In this document: one piece after another, positions 26,173 through 34,988 of the stretch
Layout of the letters: every line of letters starts with the position of its first letter
Numbering within the stretch: the first letter of the stretch is position 1
Assembly: GCA_958295845.1 (NCBI GenBank)
Contig: OY282376.1
Location: 3,671,022 to 3,735,021 of the forward strand
Direction of reading: 5' to 3'
DNA from: Caldilineaceae bacterium
Lineage (GTDB): Bacteria; Chloroflexota; Anaerolineae; Caldilineales; Caldilineaceae
DNA length: 64,000 bases
Position numbers and translations under genes: made by a program
Notes under the pieces: generated by a model
Seen by the model: the letters and a program-made list of their open reading frames with translations, nothing else
What the model was told of the DNA's origin: nothing
Databases searched by the model: none

Positions 26173-26443
26173 GTGTGGACATGGGCTAGTCGATAACAGA
26201 GGTTCTAGTGAGGTGACGTCTATTTGGGGATGCGCTTCGGGGGCCCGGGTAGTGGCATTCATCGGGAAAACGCAGTACAATTTGGTGTGTCTGGGTACCG
26301 CCCATCAGCCGGTTGCAGCGACGGGCGTAGCAGTTAGTTTCTGGGTCTCGGGCAACCTGAATTATGGTCGGAGCACATTCAGGGTGTAGCTGGGGATATA
26401 AAGCTTAAATTCCAAGGAACGTTCTCGTTAGTGGAGAATTTTC

Positions 26444-27634
26444 ATGCAGATCACCGATCTCAAGTGCGCAGTTTTAGGCGGCAGTCCTGTGGTTCGGATT
26501 ACGACGGATGCCGGCATTGAGGGCTACGGGCAGGCGGAACATTTCAAGGCCTATCTCAAGCCGCATGTGCTCTTCTACCGCGATTACATTTTGGGGCAGG
26601 ATCCTACGGACGTGGAGCGGGTGATGCTGCGCATCCGGCGATTGGGCAGCTTCAAGCCCTGGGGCAGCGCTGTCAGCGCGATCGAGATGGCGCTGTGGGA
26701 TATCGCGGGGAAGGCGGCGAATCTGCCGGTTTACAAGCTGCTGGGTGGGAAGGTGCGCGACAAAGTGCTCGTTTACAACGGCGCGCTTCGGTTTCCGCTG
26801 GCGGGCCAGGAGCCGGAACATTATGCCGAAAATATGGCGCGGATGGCAGAAGCCCGTGAAGGGTTCACCATCATCAAGCAGGGAATCGGCTACCACAGTC
26901 AGATGCCGGATCAGCTGGAGGGGTTCTCATACGGCGAGCGCCTGGGGGTAGGTCACCAGACCGAGCGGGGGCTGCTGACGGAGAGGGGATTTAAGCATGT
27001 CGTGGCGTGCATCGAGGCGATGAAGGAGGTAACCGGCGACAGGATCGGCCTGGCCCTTGACTGCGGGCCTGGGTGGACGGTTCCGGACGCCATCCGGCTG
27101 GCCAAGGCGGTGGAGGGGATGCATATCATGTGGCTGGAGGATACGATTACCGGCGACTACACTCCCTATGTGCTGGCCGAACTGTACCGCGAGCTGACTC
27201 GCAGCAGCTCGACGCCAATTCACACCGGCGAGCAGATTTATCTGCGGCAGAATTTCAAGGAGCTGTTCGAGAAGCAGGCGGTCAACATTGTTGGGCCGGA
27301 CCCGGCCGACATCGGCGGCATTGCCGAGCTGAAGTGGGTGGCGGAGTACGCTGACTTGCACGGGATACTGATGGCGCCGCACGGGACGGGGGACGGACTG
27401 ATCGGCCTGGCTGCGCTTGTGCAGATGGCGGCGGCGCTGCCTCGCAACTATATCGCTTTTGAGTATCCGGTCGCGCGGCAGGAATGGTGGTATGATATTG
27501 TTGAAGGGCTGCCGGACCCGATCGTCGAGAACAGCTACATAACAGTCTGGGACCGGCCCGGCCTGGGTGTCACGTTTAACAAGAACGCAGCCAGGAAGCA
27601 TCTGGCGCAGGAAGACAAGGATTTCTTCAATTGA
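26444..27634 (+). CDS. Enolase-superfamily sugar-acid dehydratase (mandelate racemase/muconate lactonizing fold)
   Basis: A 396-residue enzyme. The capping domain comes first (residues 1-115), then a TIM barrel. The expected Mg2+ ligands are D206 (ALDCGPGW), E232 (WLEDT) and E263 (HTGEQ), with H313 in APHGTGDG as the likely base. The ALWDIAGKAANLPVYKLLGG motif is also present. The arrangement is that of D-galactonate dehydratase-like members, which abstract the alpha proton of an acid sugar and eliminate water to a 2-keto-3-deoxy acid; substrate is not determined. GGAGAA precedes the ATG. It is the first gene of a plus-strand operon, with the SelA-like gene 18 bp after its stop. Confidence 0.88.
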   Translation: MQITDLKCAVLGGSPVVRITTDAGIEGYGQAEHFKAYLKPHVLFYRDYILGQDPTDVERVMLRIRRLGSFKPWGSAVSAIEMALWDIAGKAANLPVYKLLGGKVRDKVLVYNGALRFPLAGQEPEHYAENMARMAEAREGFTIIKQGIGYHSQMPDQLEGFSYGERLGVGHQTERGLLTERGFKHVVACIEAMKEVTGDRIGLALDCGPGWTVPDAIRLAKAVEGMHIMWLEDTITGDYTPYVLAELYRELTRSSSTPIHTGEQIYLRQNFKELFEKQAVNIVGPDPADIGGIAELKWVAEYADLHGILMAPHGTGDGLIGLAALVQMAAALPRNYIAFEYPVARQEWWYDIVEGLPDPIVENSYITVWDRPGLGVTFNKNAARKHLAQEDKDFFN

Positions 27635-27652
27635 ACCAAGGAGCGCTGAACA

Positions 27653-28780
27653 ATGTCCAGTCCTGACATCTATGAGACCCTGGGAATCCGGCCCATCATC
27701 AACGCCGGGGGCCACATGACGATCCTGGGAGGCTCGGTGCTTTCGCCTGAGGTGCGTGAAGCGATGGAGTCGGCCAACACGGCGTATACGTTGATGGACG
27801 ACGTATTCGACGGTGCGGGCAAGGCCATCGCCGACATGCTGGGAACGGGCGGCGGGTTGGTGACGTCCGGGTGCTATGCGGCACTGGTGCAGGGCGCGGC
27901 CGGCATCCTGGCGGGAACGGATCCGGAGCGGATCCGCCAGCTGCCGGACACGACGGGCATGAAGGACGAGTTCCTGATCCAGAAGGCGACGCGCTACCGG
28001 TATGATCGCAGCGTCACGGTGCCGGGCGGAAAGCTGGTCGAGGTCGGCGAGGAAGACGGCTGCACGCCGCAGCAGTTGCGCGATGCGATCGGTGCGCAGA
28101 CGGCTGGCATTCTCTACTTCGCGGCCGGCGAACGCTCCCCCAATACGGTCTCGCTGCCCGATGCGATAGAGATCGCGCACGCAGCCGGCATCCCAATACT
28201 GGTTGACGCGGCTGCGGAGATTTACCCGCTGGAGCGGATGCGGCGGGTGGCTACAAGCGGGGCGGACCTGGTCTGCTTTGGCGGCAAGTACCTTGGTTCC
28301 GGCAATTCGACCGGTATCCTGTGCGGGGATGGTGAGTACGTCAGCAAGGCGCGGCTCAACGGCTTTACCGGCTTCGAGACCGGCAACAACAGCATCGGCC
28401 GCGGCTACAAGGTGGACCGGCAGGAGGTGGTCGGGACGACGATGGCTCTGCGCCACTGGCTGGACACCGATCACGAGCAGCGGCTGCAAGACCAGGCCGA
28501 CCGCATCGCCCGGATTTCTGCCGGTCTGGCCGGAGTCTCTGGTGTAAGCGCGGAAAATATGTGGCAGGAGGACGGGGAGGGCCCGTGGATGCGCCTGGAC
28601 GTCAGCTGGGATGAGCAAGAAAAGGGACGAACGGCTGAAGAGGTCTCGCAAGCGCTCCAGAGTGGCTCACCGGCAATCTTCTGCCGAACGGATACCGGCA
28701 GCCTTCACATTGCCGTCCATACGCTCCGAGAAGGGGAGACTGAAATCGTAATGCGTCGTCTTCAGGAAGAGTTGTCCTGA
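27653..28780 (+). CDS. SelA-like PLP-dependent enzyme (DgaE/selenocysteine-synthase fold)
   Basis: A 375-residue fold-type I PLP enzyme. The Schiff-base lysine is K212 in CFGGKYLGSG and the pyridine-nitrogen aspartate is D185 in ILVDAAAE. RPIINAGGHMTILGG is the family's N-terminal signature. At 375 residues it is shorter than true SelA (about 460) and lacks its N-terminal tRNA-binding domain. It therefore resembles the metabolic branch, such as D-glucosaminate-6-phosphate ammonia-lyase (DgaE), rather than selenocysteine synthase. AAGGAG lies 8 bp before the ATG. It sits between a sugar-acid dehydratase and an aminotransferase, so an elimination or deamination on an amino-sugar acid is a fair guess, not proven. 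Confidence 0.82.
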   Translation: MSSPDIYETLGIRPIINAGGHMTILGGSVLSPEVREAMESANTAYTLMDDVFDGAGKAIADMLGTGGGLVTSGCYAALVQGAAGILAGTDPERIRQLPDTTGMKDEFLIQKATRYRYDRSVTVPGGKLVEVGEEDGCTPQQLRDAIGAQTAGILYFAAGERSPNTVSLPDAIEIAHAAGIPILVDAAAEIYPLERMRRVATSGADLVCFGGKYLGSGNSTGILCGDGEYVSKARLNGFTGFETGNNSIGRGYKVDRQEVVGTTMALRHWLDTDHEQRLQDQADRIARISAGLAGVSGVSAENMWQEDGEGPWMRLDVSWDEQEKGRTAEEVSQALQSGSPAIFCRTDTGSLHIAVHTLREGETEIVMRRLQEELS

Positions 28781-28806
28781 CGACGCTGTTCATTGGGAAA
28801 TCAACC

Positions 28807-29979
28807 ATGTCCAATTCCGGCCCTGGCCGCCACTTTCTGCAGATACCCGGCCCGACCAATTTGCCCGAGCGCGTGAAGCGGGCGCTCTCCCGCCCTACGA
28901 TAGACCATCGGGGTCCTGACTGGGCACGGCTTACGCTCCGAATTCTGGAGCAGCTGAAGCAGGTCTTCCAGACGAGCGGGCCTGTCATTGTCTACCCATC
29001 CTCGGGCAGCGGGGCATGGGAGGCGGCGATGGTGAACACGCTTTCTGCGGGTGACCGCGTGCTGTTCGGCTCGAACGGCCAGTTTTCCTCAAACTGGCAG
29101 AAGGTGGCGGCGGGGGTGGGCCTGACTGTAGAGGAGCTGCAGGGCGACTGGCGTTGCCCGATCGATATGGCGGCACTCGAGAACCGCCTGGCGGAGGACC
29201 GGGGGCGGGAGATTCGAGCGCTGGCGCTGGTTCACAATGAGACATCCACCGGCGTGGTCAACGACGTAGCCGGCGCGCGGGCTGCGCTGGACCGCACCGG
29301 CCACGATGCCCTGCTGATGGTGGACGTTGTCTCTTCTCTGGGCGCGATGGCGTACAAACATGAAGAGTGGGGCGTTGATGTTACCATCGCCGGTTCGCAG
29401 AAGGGGCTGATGACGCCGCCGGGTCTCGGCTTCAATGCGCCGAGCCCCAAGGCGCTGGCGGCCTCCAGCTCGGCAGGGATGCCGCGCTCCTATTGGAACT
29501 GGGAGCCGGTCATGGCGTTTAACCGGGACGGCTTCTACCCGTATACGCCTGCCACGAATCTACTCTACGGTTTGGACGTAGCGCTGTCGCTGCTTCTTGA
29601 GGAAGGGTTGCCGCAGGTTTTCGCGCGGCACGCCCGGTTGGCGGAAGCGACGCGGCGGGCGGTGCGCGGCTGGGGTCTGGATGTCTTCTGCCGGGACGCG
29701 AAAGCCTATTCTTCGGCACTGACGGCGGTGACTATGCCGGCGGGTTATAACCCCGACGTTCTGCGCCAGGTCATATTGGAACGATTCGACATGTCGCTGG
29801 GCACCGGGCTCGGCCAGGTGAAGGGCAAGGTCTTCCGCATCGGCCATCTTGGCGATATGAACGACCTGATGCTGGCTGGGACGCTTTGCGGTGTGGAGAT
29901 GGGACTGGCGGCCTGCGACGTGCCTCATGTCAGCGGAGGCGTCAGCGAGGCGCTGGCATTCCTTGCGAAGGACCCGTAA
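28807..29979 (+). CDS. Class V aminotransferase, alanine-glyoxylate / serine-pyruvate type
   Basis: A 390-residue PLP enzyme. The N-terminal LQIPGPTNLPERV is the hallmark of the alanine-glyoxylate/serine-glyoxylate aminotransferase group. The lysine is K199 in AGSQKGLMTPPG, D173 (MVDVVSSLG) holds the cofactor, and GNxETSTGV-like VHNETSTGV binds PLP. It probably transfers an amino group to glyoxylate or pyruvate. It lies 26 bp after the SelA-like gene and 18 bp before the FAD/Fe-S gene, so it is within the same operon. Coupled with the hydroxyacid dehydrogenase that follows, it fits a pathway passing through a 2-oxo acid. The amino donor cannot be assigned. Confidence 0.87.
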   Translation: MSNSGPGRHFLQIPGPTNLPERVKRALSRPTIDHRGPDWARLTLRILEQLKQVFQTSGPVIVYPSSGSGAWEAAMVNTLSAGDRVLFGSNGQFSSNWQKVAAGVGLTVEELQGDWRCPIDMAALENRLAEDRGREIRALALVHNETSTGVVNDVAGARAALDRTGHDALLMVDVVSSLGAMAYKHEEWGVDVTIAGSQKGLMTPPGLGFNAPSPKALAASSSAGMPRSYWNWEPVMAFNRDGFYPYTPATNLLYGLDVALSLLLEEGLPQVFARHARLAEATRRAVRGWGLDVFCRDAKAYSSALTAVTMPAGYNPDVLRQVILERFDMSLGTGLGQVKGKVFRIGHLGDMNDLMLAGTLCGVEMGLAACDVPHVSGGVSEALAFLAKDP

Positions 29980-29997
29980 CGCATTATCCCTCTTACA

Positions 29998-32982
29998 ATG
30001 CCCCACGAAGATACCTCCGAGGCGAGCCAAGTTGAGGTCGAGAGACTTGCGCATCGTTTGCGCGCAGCGGTAGCAGGCGACGTCCATTTTGACGGCGCCA
30101 GCCGGGCGATGCACGCGACGGACGCGAGCGTCTACCAGATCCTGCCCTTGGGGGTTGTGACACCCCGGAGCCGGGAGGATGTGGTCGCGGTGGTCCGGCT
30201 CTGCAGGGAGCACGGCGTCTCGATCACGGCGCGCGGGGGCGGGACCTCCCAGGCCGGACAGGCGATAGGGGCGGGTCTATCGCTGGATTTCTCGCGTTAC
30301 ATGAACCGTGTGCTCGACCTGGATACTGCGGCGGCGACGGTTACGGTCGAGCCGGGGATCGTCCTCGATGAACTGAATGCTCTGCTTAAGCCGCATGGAC
30401 TGCACCTTCCCCTGGACCTATCAACGTCAAACCGGGCCACGATCGGCGGGATGATCGCCAACAATTCGGCGGGCACGCGTTCGATCATTTACGGCAAGAC
30501 GATCGATTACGTTGAATCGGTCGACGTCGTGTTTGCGGACGGCAGTGGGGCAACCCTTGGGCCGATGGCGGAGGAAGGTCTGCGTTCCAAGCTGGTGCAA
30601 GGGGATTTAGAGGGCGAAGCCTACCGGACGGTGCAGCGGCTGGGCAGCGAGATGGAAGCGGAGATCCGTCAGAGATATCCGCGGATTTTGCGGCGCGTTG
30701 GCGGGTACAACCTGGACGAGTTCCTTCCCGACGGCGGGGCTGCGGGGGACCGGGAACCGTTCAACTTGGCTCGCATTGTGGTCGGATCCGAAGGTACGCT
30801 GGCGCTGACGGTTGCGGCCAAAATGCGACTGGCGCCGCTGCCTCCGCGCCGCGTCCTGTGCAGCGTGCAGTTTGACGACCTGCTGGAGGCGATGCGGGCT
30901 ACACCGGTAATCCTGGAACACGGTCCGTCGGCGGTCGAGCTGATTGACCGATTTATGCTGGACAAGACGCGGGGCCGGATCGAATACGCGCCGTTGAGGG
31001 AGTTCATCCAGGGCGACCCGGGCGCGGTGCTGCTGGTGGAGTTTTTCGGCCAGTCTGGGGAAGAACTGGGGGACAAGATCGAGCGGCTGGAGGCCGACCT
31101 GACGGCGCAGGGGCTGGGTAACTATGTGTACCGGGCGGTCGGGGCTGAGGAGCAGGCCCGCATCTGGGAACTGCGCCGCGCCGCGCTGGGACTTACGATG
31201 TCGCAGACCGGGGACGCCAAGGCGATCTCGTTTGTTGAAGATACGGCGGTGCCGCCTGAACGACTGCACGACTATATCGAGAACTTTCAGAGAATTCTGG
31301 CGAAATACGACACGCAGGCCGGGTTCTATGCGCATGCGTCGGTCGGGCTGCTGCACGTTCGTCCTGTGGTCAACATGAAGAGCACACTGGGTGTACAGCG
31401 CTTCGAGGCGATCGCAGGGGAAGTGGCTGATCTGGTGCTGGAGTACGGGGGCGCGCTTTCGGGCGAGCACGGCGACGGACTGGTGCGGGCACCGTTTCAG
31501 GAGAAGATGTTCGGCCCGGCGCTCTACGAAGCGTTTTGCGAGGTGAAATCGGCGTTTGACCCGAGCAACATGCTCAATCCGGGCAAGATTGTGCACGCGC
31601 CGGCCCTGACATCGAACCTCCGTTTTGAAGCAGTGGACGGGCAGGCCGACGGTTCAACGCAGCAGCCCCCAGGAGCCGGTGGACCTGACGCGGTCAGCGT
31701 GGGATCCGGAGGAGAGGGCGGGGAGGAACAGGCCACCAAGTTCGATTTTTCTGATTTCGGCGGACTGTTGCGGGCGACGGAACAGTGCAGTGGGGTGGGT
31801 GCTTGCCGGAAGACGCTGACGGGCACCATGTGTCCTTCCTATATGGCTACGCGCAATGAGATTGACAGCACGCGCGGCCGGGCGAACGCGCTGCGTGTGG
31901 CCCTTTCCGGCGGTCTGGAGGCGACTGGTTTCGGCGACGAGGAGCTGCTGCCGGTGTTGGACCTGTGCCTGGAGTGCAAGGCGTGCAAGAGAGAGTGTCC
32001 CACGGGCGTGGACATGGCGCGGCTTAAGAGTGAGTTTCTGCACCAGTATCATACGCGTCAGGGGGCGGCTTTCAAGGACCGGGTGTTGTCGAGGGCCGAT
32101 GTCATTGCGCGCTGGGGGAGCCGGCTGGCGCCGTTTTCGAACTGGCTGGCCGCGGCCGGGCCGGTTCGACGGTTGAATGAGGCGGTGTTTGGATTGGATC
32201 GACGGCGGCCTTTGCCGGCGTTCAGCGGACGACCGTTCACGCAGAGCTGGCGCAGAGGAAGGGTCGATGACGCGTCTGCAAAGACGGACGTGGCGCTGTT
32301 TGCGGACACGTTCAACAATTACTATGAGCCGGAGCAGCTGGCAGACGCGGTGAAGGTGCTGGAAAGGTGCGGGGCGGAGGTGACGGTGGCGCCGCAGGTC
32401 TGTTGTGGGCGGCCGCTGATTTCAAAGGGCTTTCTGGATGCGGCTGCGAGGCAGGCGGCGGCGACTACGGCCGCGCTGCTGCCGCTGGCCGAGGCGGGGA
32501 CTCCGATACTGTTCTGTGAGCCAAGCTGTTACTCGGCTGTGCAGGACGACCATCCCCGGTTGCTGCGCGGGGCGGCACAGGAGGAGGCTCGCAAGGTGGC
32601 GGCGGCGTGCCAGCTGGTTGAAGAGTGGGCCGGGCCGCGCATGGCGCCGACGAAGGCGGGCCCTTCCAGGGTGCTGGTTCACGGGCACTGCCATCAGAAG
32701 GCCCTGGTGGGCATGCAGCCGCTGCAACGGCTTCTAGGGACCATTCCTGATTGCGACGTGACCGTTCTGGACAGCGGCTGTTGCGGGCTGGCAGGGATGT
32801 TCGGTTATGAGCATTACGATGTCTCGAAGCTGATTGGGGAACGCCGGTTGCTGCCGGCCGCTCGCGATCTGGAGGAGAACGAGGCGCTAGTCAGCCCCGG
32901 ATTCTCTTGCCGCCAGCAGATCAAGCATTTTACTGGCGTACAGTCGCAGTCGCCCGTATCGTTGCTGGCGGATTTGCTGTGA
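29998..32982 (+). CDS. Fused FAD-linked and Fe-S 2-hydroxyacid dehydrogenase (GlcD-GlcF / D-lactate dehydrogenase type)
   Basis: A 994-residue two-part oxidoreductase. The N-terminal half is a PCMH-type FAD domain (PRSREDVVAVVRLCREHG, GGGTSQAGQAIGAG, IGGMIANNSAGTRSIIYGKT) with a FAD-oxidase C-domain ending near residue 540 (GEHGDGLVRAPF, FDPSNMLNPGK). The C-terminal half has Cys clusters at about 597-610 (CSGVGAC) and 657-670 (CLECKACKREC), then two CCG-type motifs (CCGRP near 802, CCGLAGMFG near 928) and HGHCHQK near 895. These are the ferredoxin-like and heterodisulfide-type modules of glycolate oxidase GlcF. It should oxidise a D-2-hydroxyacid and pass electrons to the membrane pool. It is the last gene of the operon. 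Confidence 0.88.
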   Translation: MPHEDTSEASQVEVERLAHRLRAAVAGDVHFDGASRAMHATDASVYQILPLGVVTPRSREDVVAVVRLCREHGVSITARGGGTSQAGQAIGAGLSLDFSRYMNRVLDLDTAAATVTVEPGIVLDELNALLKPHGLHLPLDLSTSNRATIGGMIANNSAGTRSIIYGKTIDYVESVDVVFADGSGATLGPMAEEGLRSKLVQGDLEGEAYRTVQRLGSEMEAEIRQRYPRILRRVGGYNLDEFLPDGGAAGDREPFNLARIVVGSEGTLALTVAAKMRLAPLPPRRVLCSVQFDDLLEAMRATPVILEHGPSAVELIDRFMLDKTRGRIEYAPLREFIQGDPGAVLLVEFFGQSGEELGDKIERLEADLTAQGLGNYVYRAVGAEEQARIWELRRAALGLTMSQTGDAKAISFVEDTAVPPERLHDYIENFQRILAKYDTQAGFYAHASVGLLHVRPVVNMKSTLGVQRFEAIAGEVADLVLEYGGALSGEHGDGLVRAPFQEKMFGPALYEAFCEVKSAFDPSNMLNPGKIVHAPALTSNLRFEAVDGQADGSTQQPPGAGGPDAVSVGSGGEGGEEQATKFDFSDFGGLLRATEQCSGVGACRKTLTGTMCPSYMATRNEIDSTRGRANALRVALSGGLEATGFGDEELLPVLDLCLECKACKRECPTGVDMARLKSEFLHQYHTRQGAAFKDRVLSRADVIARWGSRLAPFSNWLAAAGPVRRLNEAVFGLDRRRPLPAFSGRPFTQSWRRGRVDDASAKTDVALFADTFNNYYEPEQLADAVKVLERCGAEVTVAPQVCCGRPLISKGFLDAAARQAAATTAALLPLAEAGTPILFCEPSCYSAVQDDHPRLLRGAAQEEARKVAAACQLVEEWAGPRMAPTKAGPSRVLVHGHCHQKALVGMQPLQRLLGTIPDCDVTVLDSGCCGLAGMFGYEHYDVSKLIGERRLLPAARDLEENEALVSPGFSCRQQIKHFTGVQSQSPVSLLADLL

Positions 32983-33639
32983 CGGGTGACGGGACGAGGA
33001 TGAGGGCAATTTACATCTCGGGCAGCTGCCTGCATGCCAACGGCAGGTCTGAAGGTGGGGAGTGGACCGGCCAATATGGGGGGCTGATCTGAAAGAACAT
33101 TGCGGTTAGGTAACTGTCGTATACAGCGCCTGTGTGGACCGGACCTTAAGTCACGTTGCCAATCGGGCTATCTCTTTGTGTACTCGCTGGCCGCCGTCAC
33201 CGTGCCAGAGACGCACCGCTGGAAACACGGCGTATGGTGGATAAGGCATGTTTTTGGAGGGGGGCGTTGCGGGGGCGCAGCCCCCGCACAAGGGAGGGCC
33301 GAAGGCACGACCGCCCAAAAAAGCGAGGAAAGTGGAAAGGAGTGAGGAGAGAGTCGACAGCTTTGCTCGCCTCATTCGGTTGGCAAATCAGTTGTGGCTG
33401 AGTCATTGCGCGGTATGAAAGTAGTGGATCTGTACGTGTGTAGTATACTAGCGACAGTTGATGCAGCCACTTTTCATCGTGCAATTCGCGGCCCCCAACA
33501 CACTGCCCAGAACTGAAGGAAACCATTGAAACTCAGGTCAGATGTCACTCTGAAGAATCGGCGCGGCAGTCGCCATTTGGAAACGGTTGCGGCCGGGAGA
33601 CCGGACTCTTTGAACCCACAAACCCCCTTGGTAACAAGC
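32983..33639. other. Spacer between catabolic operon and DUF3048 gene
   Basis: No supported gene. It contains a core copy of the dispersed repeat (33259-33320). A frame on the plus strand joins the next gene from 33526, but its first 38 codons are not conserved-looking. A TATACT at 33444-33449 may be a -10 box for the downstream gene, but no good -35 is placed before it. Confidence 0.45.
33259..33320. mobile_element. Dispersed repeat element, core-only copy C
   Basis: GGGGCGTTGCGGGGGCGCAG with GCCCCCGCACAAG and GAGGGCCGAAGGC matches the core of copies A and B. Here GCGGGGGC-GCA-GCCCCCGC is a perfect 8-bp hairpin (33269-33287). The outer flanks of the larger element are absent. Confidence 0.65.
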
Positions 33640-34857
33640 ATGAAATCGAATGCTGTCGTATTGATCCTGATGCTCCTGTTTTCGCTGTCGGCTTGCGCCG
33701 GGGGCGAAGAGGGCGGCGCGACGTCAACGCCCACAAAGACGCCGGAATCGGCAGGTATTGGGCAAGCGGCCGACACCGCAACCCCTGAACCAGCCGGTGC
33801 TACGGAGGGCACAAGCGCCGGTTCGGAGAGCGTGCAGGCTACCGCTACGCCGGTACCGGGGGGCGTGGCGCGTTACACCGGATTGCCACTGGCCGATCCC
33901 ACGTTGCTGCAAGAGACTCCAATTCTCGTCTGCCTCAACAATGACGTCGACAGCCGTGCGGCCCATTACGGGTTGAACGAGGCGGACGTGACCTACGAAT
34001 ACATCGTGGACGGCTTTCATCTGACCCGGCTCACGAGCATGTACCAGAGCATTCCTGCCAAGGAGATCGGGCCGGTTCGCAGCGCGCGGTGGCCCAATAT
34101 CCATACCACTTACATGTTCGACGGCATTCTGGCTTGCTCGGGCGGCAGTGACGGCATCCGCTATCTGCTGAAGAATGAGGTTGGGTTCCCGTATCTGGAC
34201 GCCGATTCGGAAGATCCTGAAAGCCTAACGTATTTTTACAGTGTGGGCAGCAACTATCGCACGCGCTTGCGGACGAGTGTTGACAGAGTGCGCCGGTGGA
34301 TGATCGATATGGCGAAAACGTGCGACGTGTCGCCGCTGCTGCCTTACTGCCTGGAGATTTTCAGTCCGTGGCTGGAAGGGCAGAAGAACAGTCCCCGGCC
34401 ACCGGAGAGGGCGAGCTTTTCTTTCAGCGGCGCGCCGCAGGAGTTCTGGGCCTCTGAGGCGACAGTCGTTCGGATTCCCTACCCTGAGAATAACGGTGTC
34501 GAGTGGCGGTACGATCCGTCAAGCGGCCGGTATCTGCGTTATCAGAGCGGCGCGGTCCATATGGACCAGGCGACGGGGCAGCAGATCAGCAGCGACAATG
34601 TGATCGTCGTCTTTGCCGAACATGAGCTGACCAACATTGTCGAGGACAGCCTGGGTACGCTCAGCGTTAAGATCAATCTGTACGGGTTCGGGGATCTGCG
34701 CGTATTTCGGGACGGCAAGGTCTATGAAGGCACCTGGCGCGCCAACGACCAGAGCCCGCCGCGCTGGCTCGGTCCTGGCGAGCAGCCGATTCCGCTGAAG
34801 CCGGGGCGTACGTGGATCCAGGTCGTACGCACGAGCGACAGAATCAGTTACCAGTAG
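33640..34857 (+). CDS. DUF3048 (YerB-like) lipoprotein
   Basis: A 405-residue secreted lipoprotein. The N-terminus MKSNAVVLILMLLFSLSAC-A is a lipoprotein signal with lipobox LSAC. About 75 residues of Thr/Pro/Ala/Glu-rich linker follow, then a two-part domain with YTGLPL, CLNNDVDSRAAHYGLNEADVTYEYIVDG, RLTSMYQS-PAKEIGPVRSAR and, near the C-terminus, WRANDQSPPRW and GRTWIQVV. These match the DUF3048 family, whose biochemical function is not established. I moved the start to the ATG at 33640 because it begins exactly at the signal peptide; the frame is open from 33526. It is monocistronic and ends 131 bp before pyk. Confidence 0.85.
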   Translation: MKSNAVVLILMLLFSLSACAGGEEGGATSTPTKTPESAGIGQAADTATPEPAGATEGTSAGSESVQATATPVPGGVARYTGLPLADPTLLQETPILVCLNNDVDSRAAHYGLNEADVTYEYIVDGFHLTRLTSMYQSIPAKEIGPVRSARWPNIHTTYMFDGILACSGGSDGIRYLLKNEVGFPYLDADSEDPESLTYFYSVGSNYRTRLRTSVDRVRRWMIDMAKTCDVSPLLPYCLEIFSPWLEGQKNSPRPPERASFSFSGAPQEFWASEATVVRIPYPENNGVEWRYDPSSGRYLRYQSGAVHMDQATGQQISSDNVIVVFAEHELTNIVEDSLGTLSVKINLYGFGDLRVFRDGKVYEGTWRANDQSPPRWLGPGEQPIPLKPGRTWIQVVRTSDRISYQ

Positions 34858-34988
34858 TGAAGCGGGATTTCGCCGAGCTGCCGGCGGGGTGGTTTCCCTC
34901 ACTGGCCGTTGCGGCGGAACATAGCATCGAAGGGTCCCCCAGGTTTACAGGTCGTCAATAACCGGCCGCCAGCCACTGGAGTGCGCGA

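Larger units (their letters stand above)
24888..26443. other. Repeat-rich divergent spacer of about 1.5 kb
   Basis: No protein gene is supported. The first 650 bp hold no recognisable feature. From 25568 on it contains a six-unit hairpin array, a dispersed repeat element and a heptamer array, each listed separately. It separates the minus-strand uptake island from the plus-strand catabolic operon, so promoters for both are expected in it. Confidence 0.65.

Noticed and set aside
26144..26389. 81-residue frame upstream of the dehydratase gene
   Set aside because: It begins inside the dispersed repeat, has no ribosome-binding site, and shows no recognisable domain.
27653..28780. Genuine selenocysteine synthase (selA)
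   Set aside because: The N-terminal tRNA-binding domain is missing, there is no selB or selC nearby, and the operon is metabolic.
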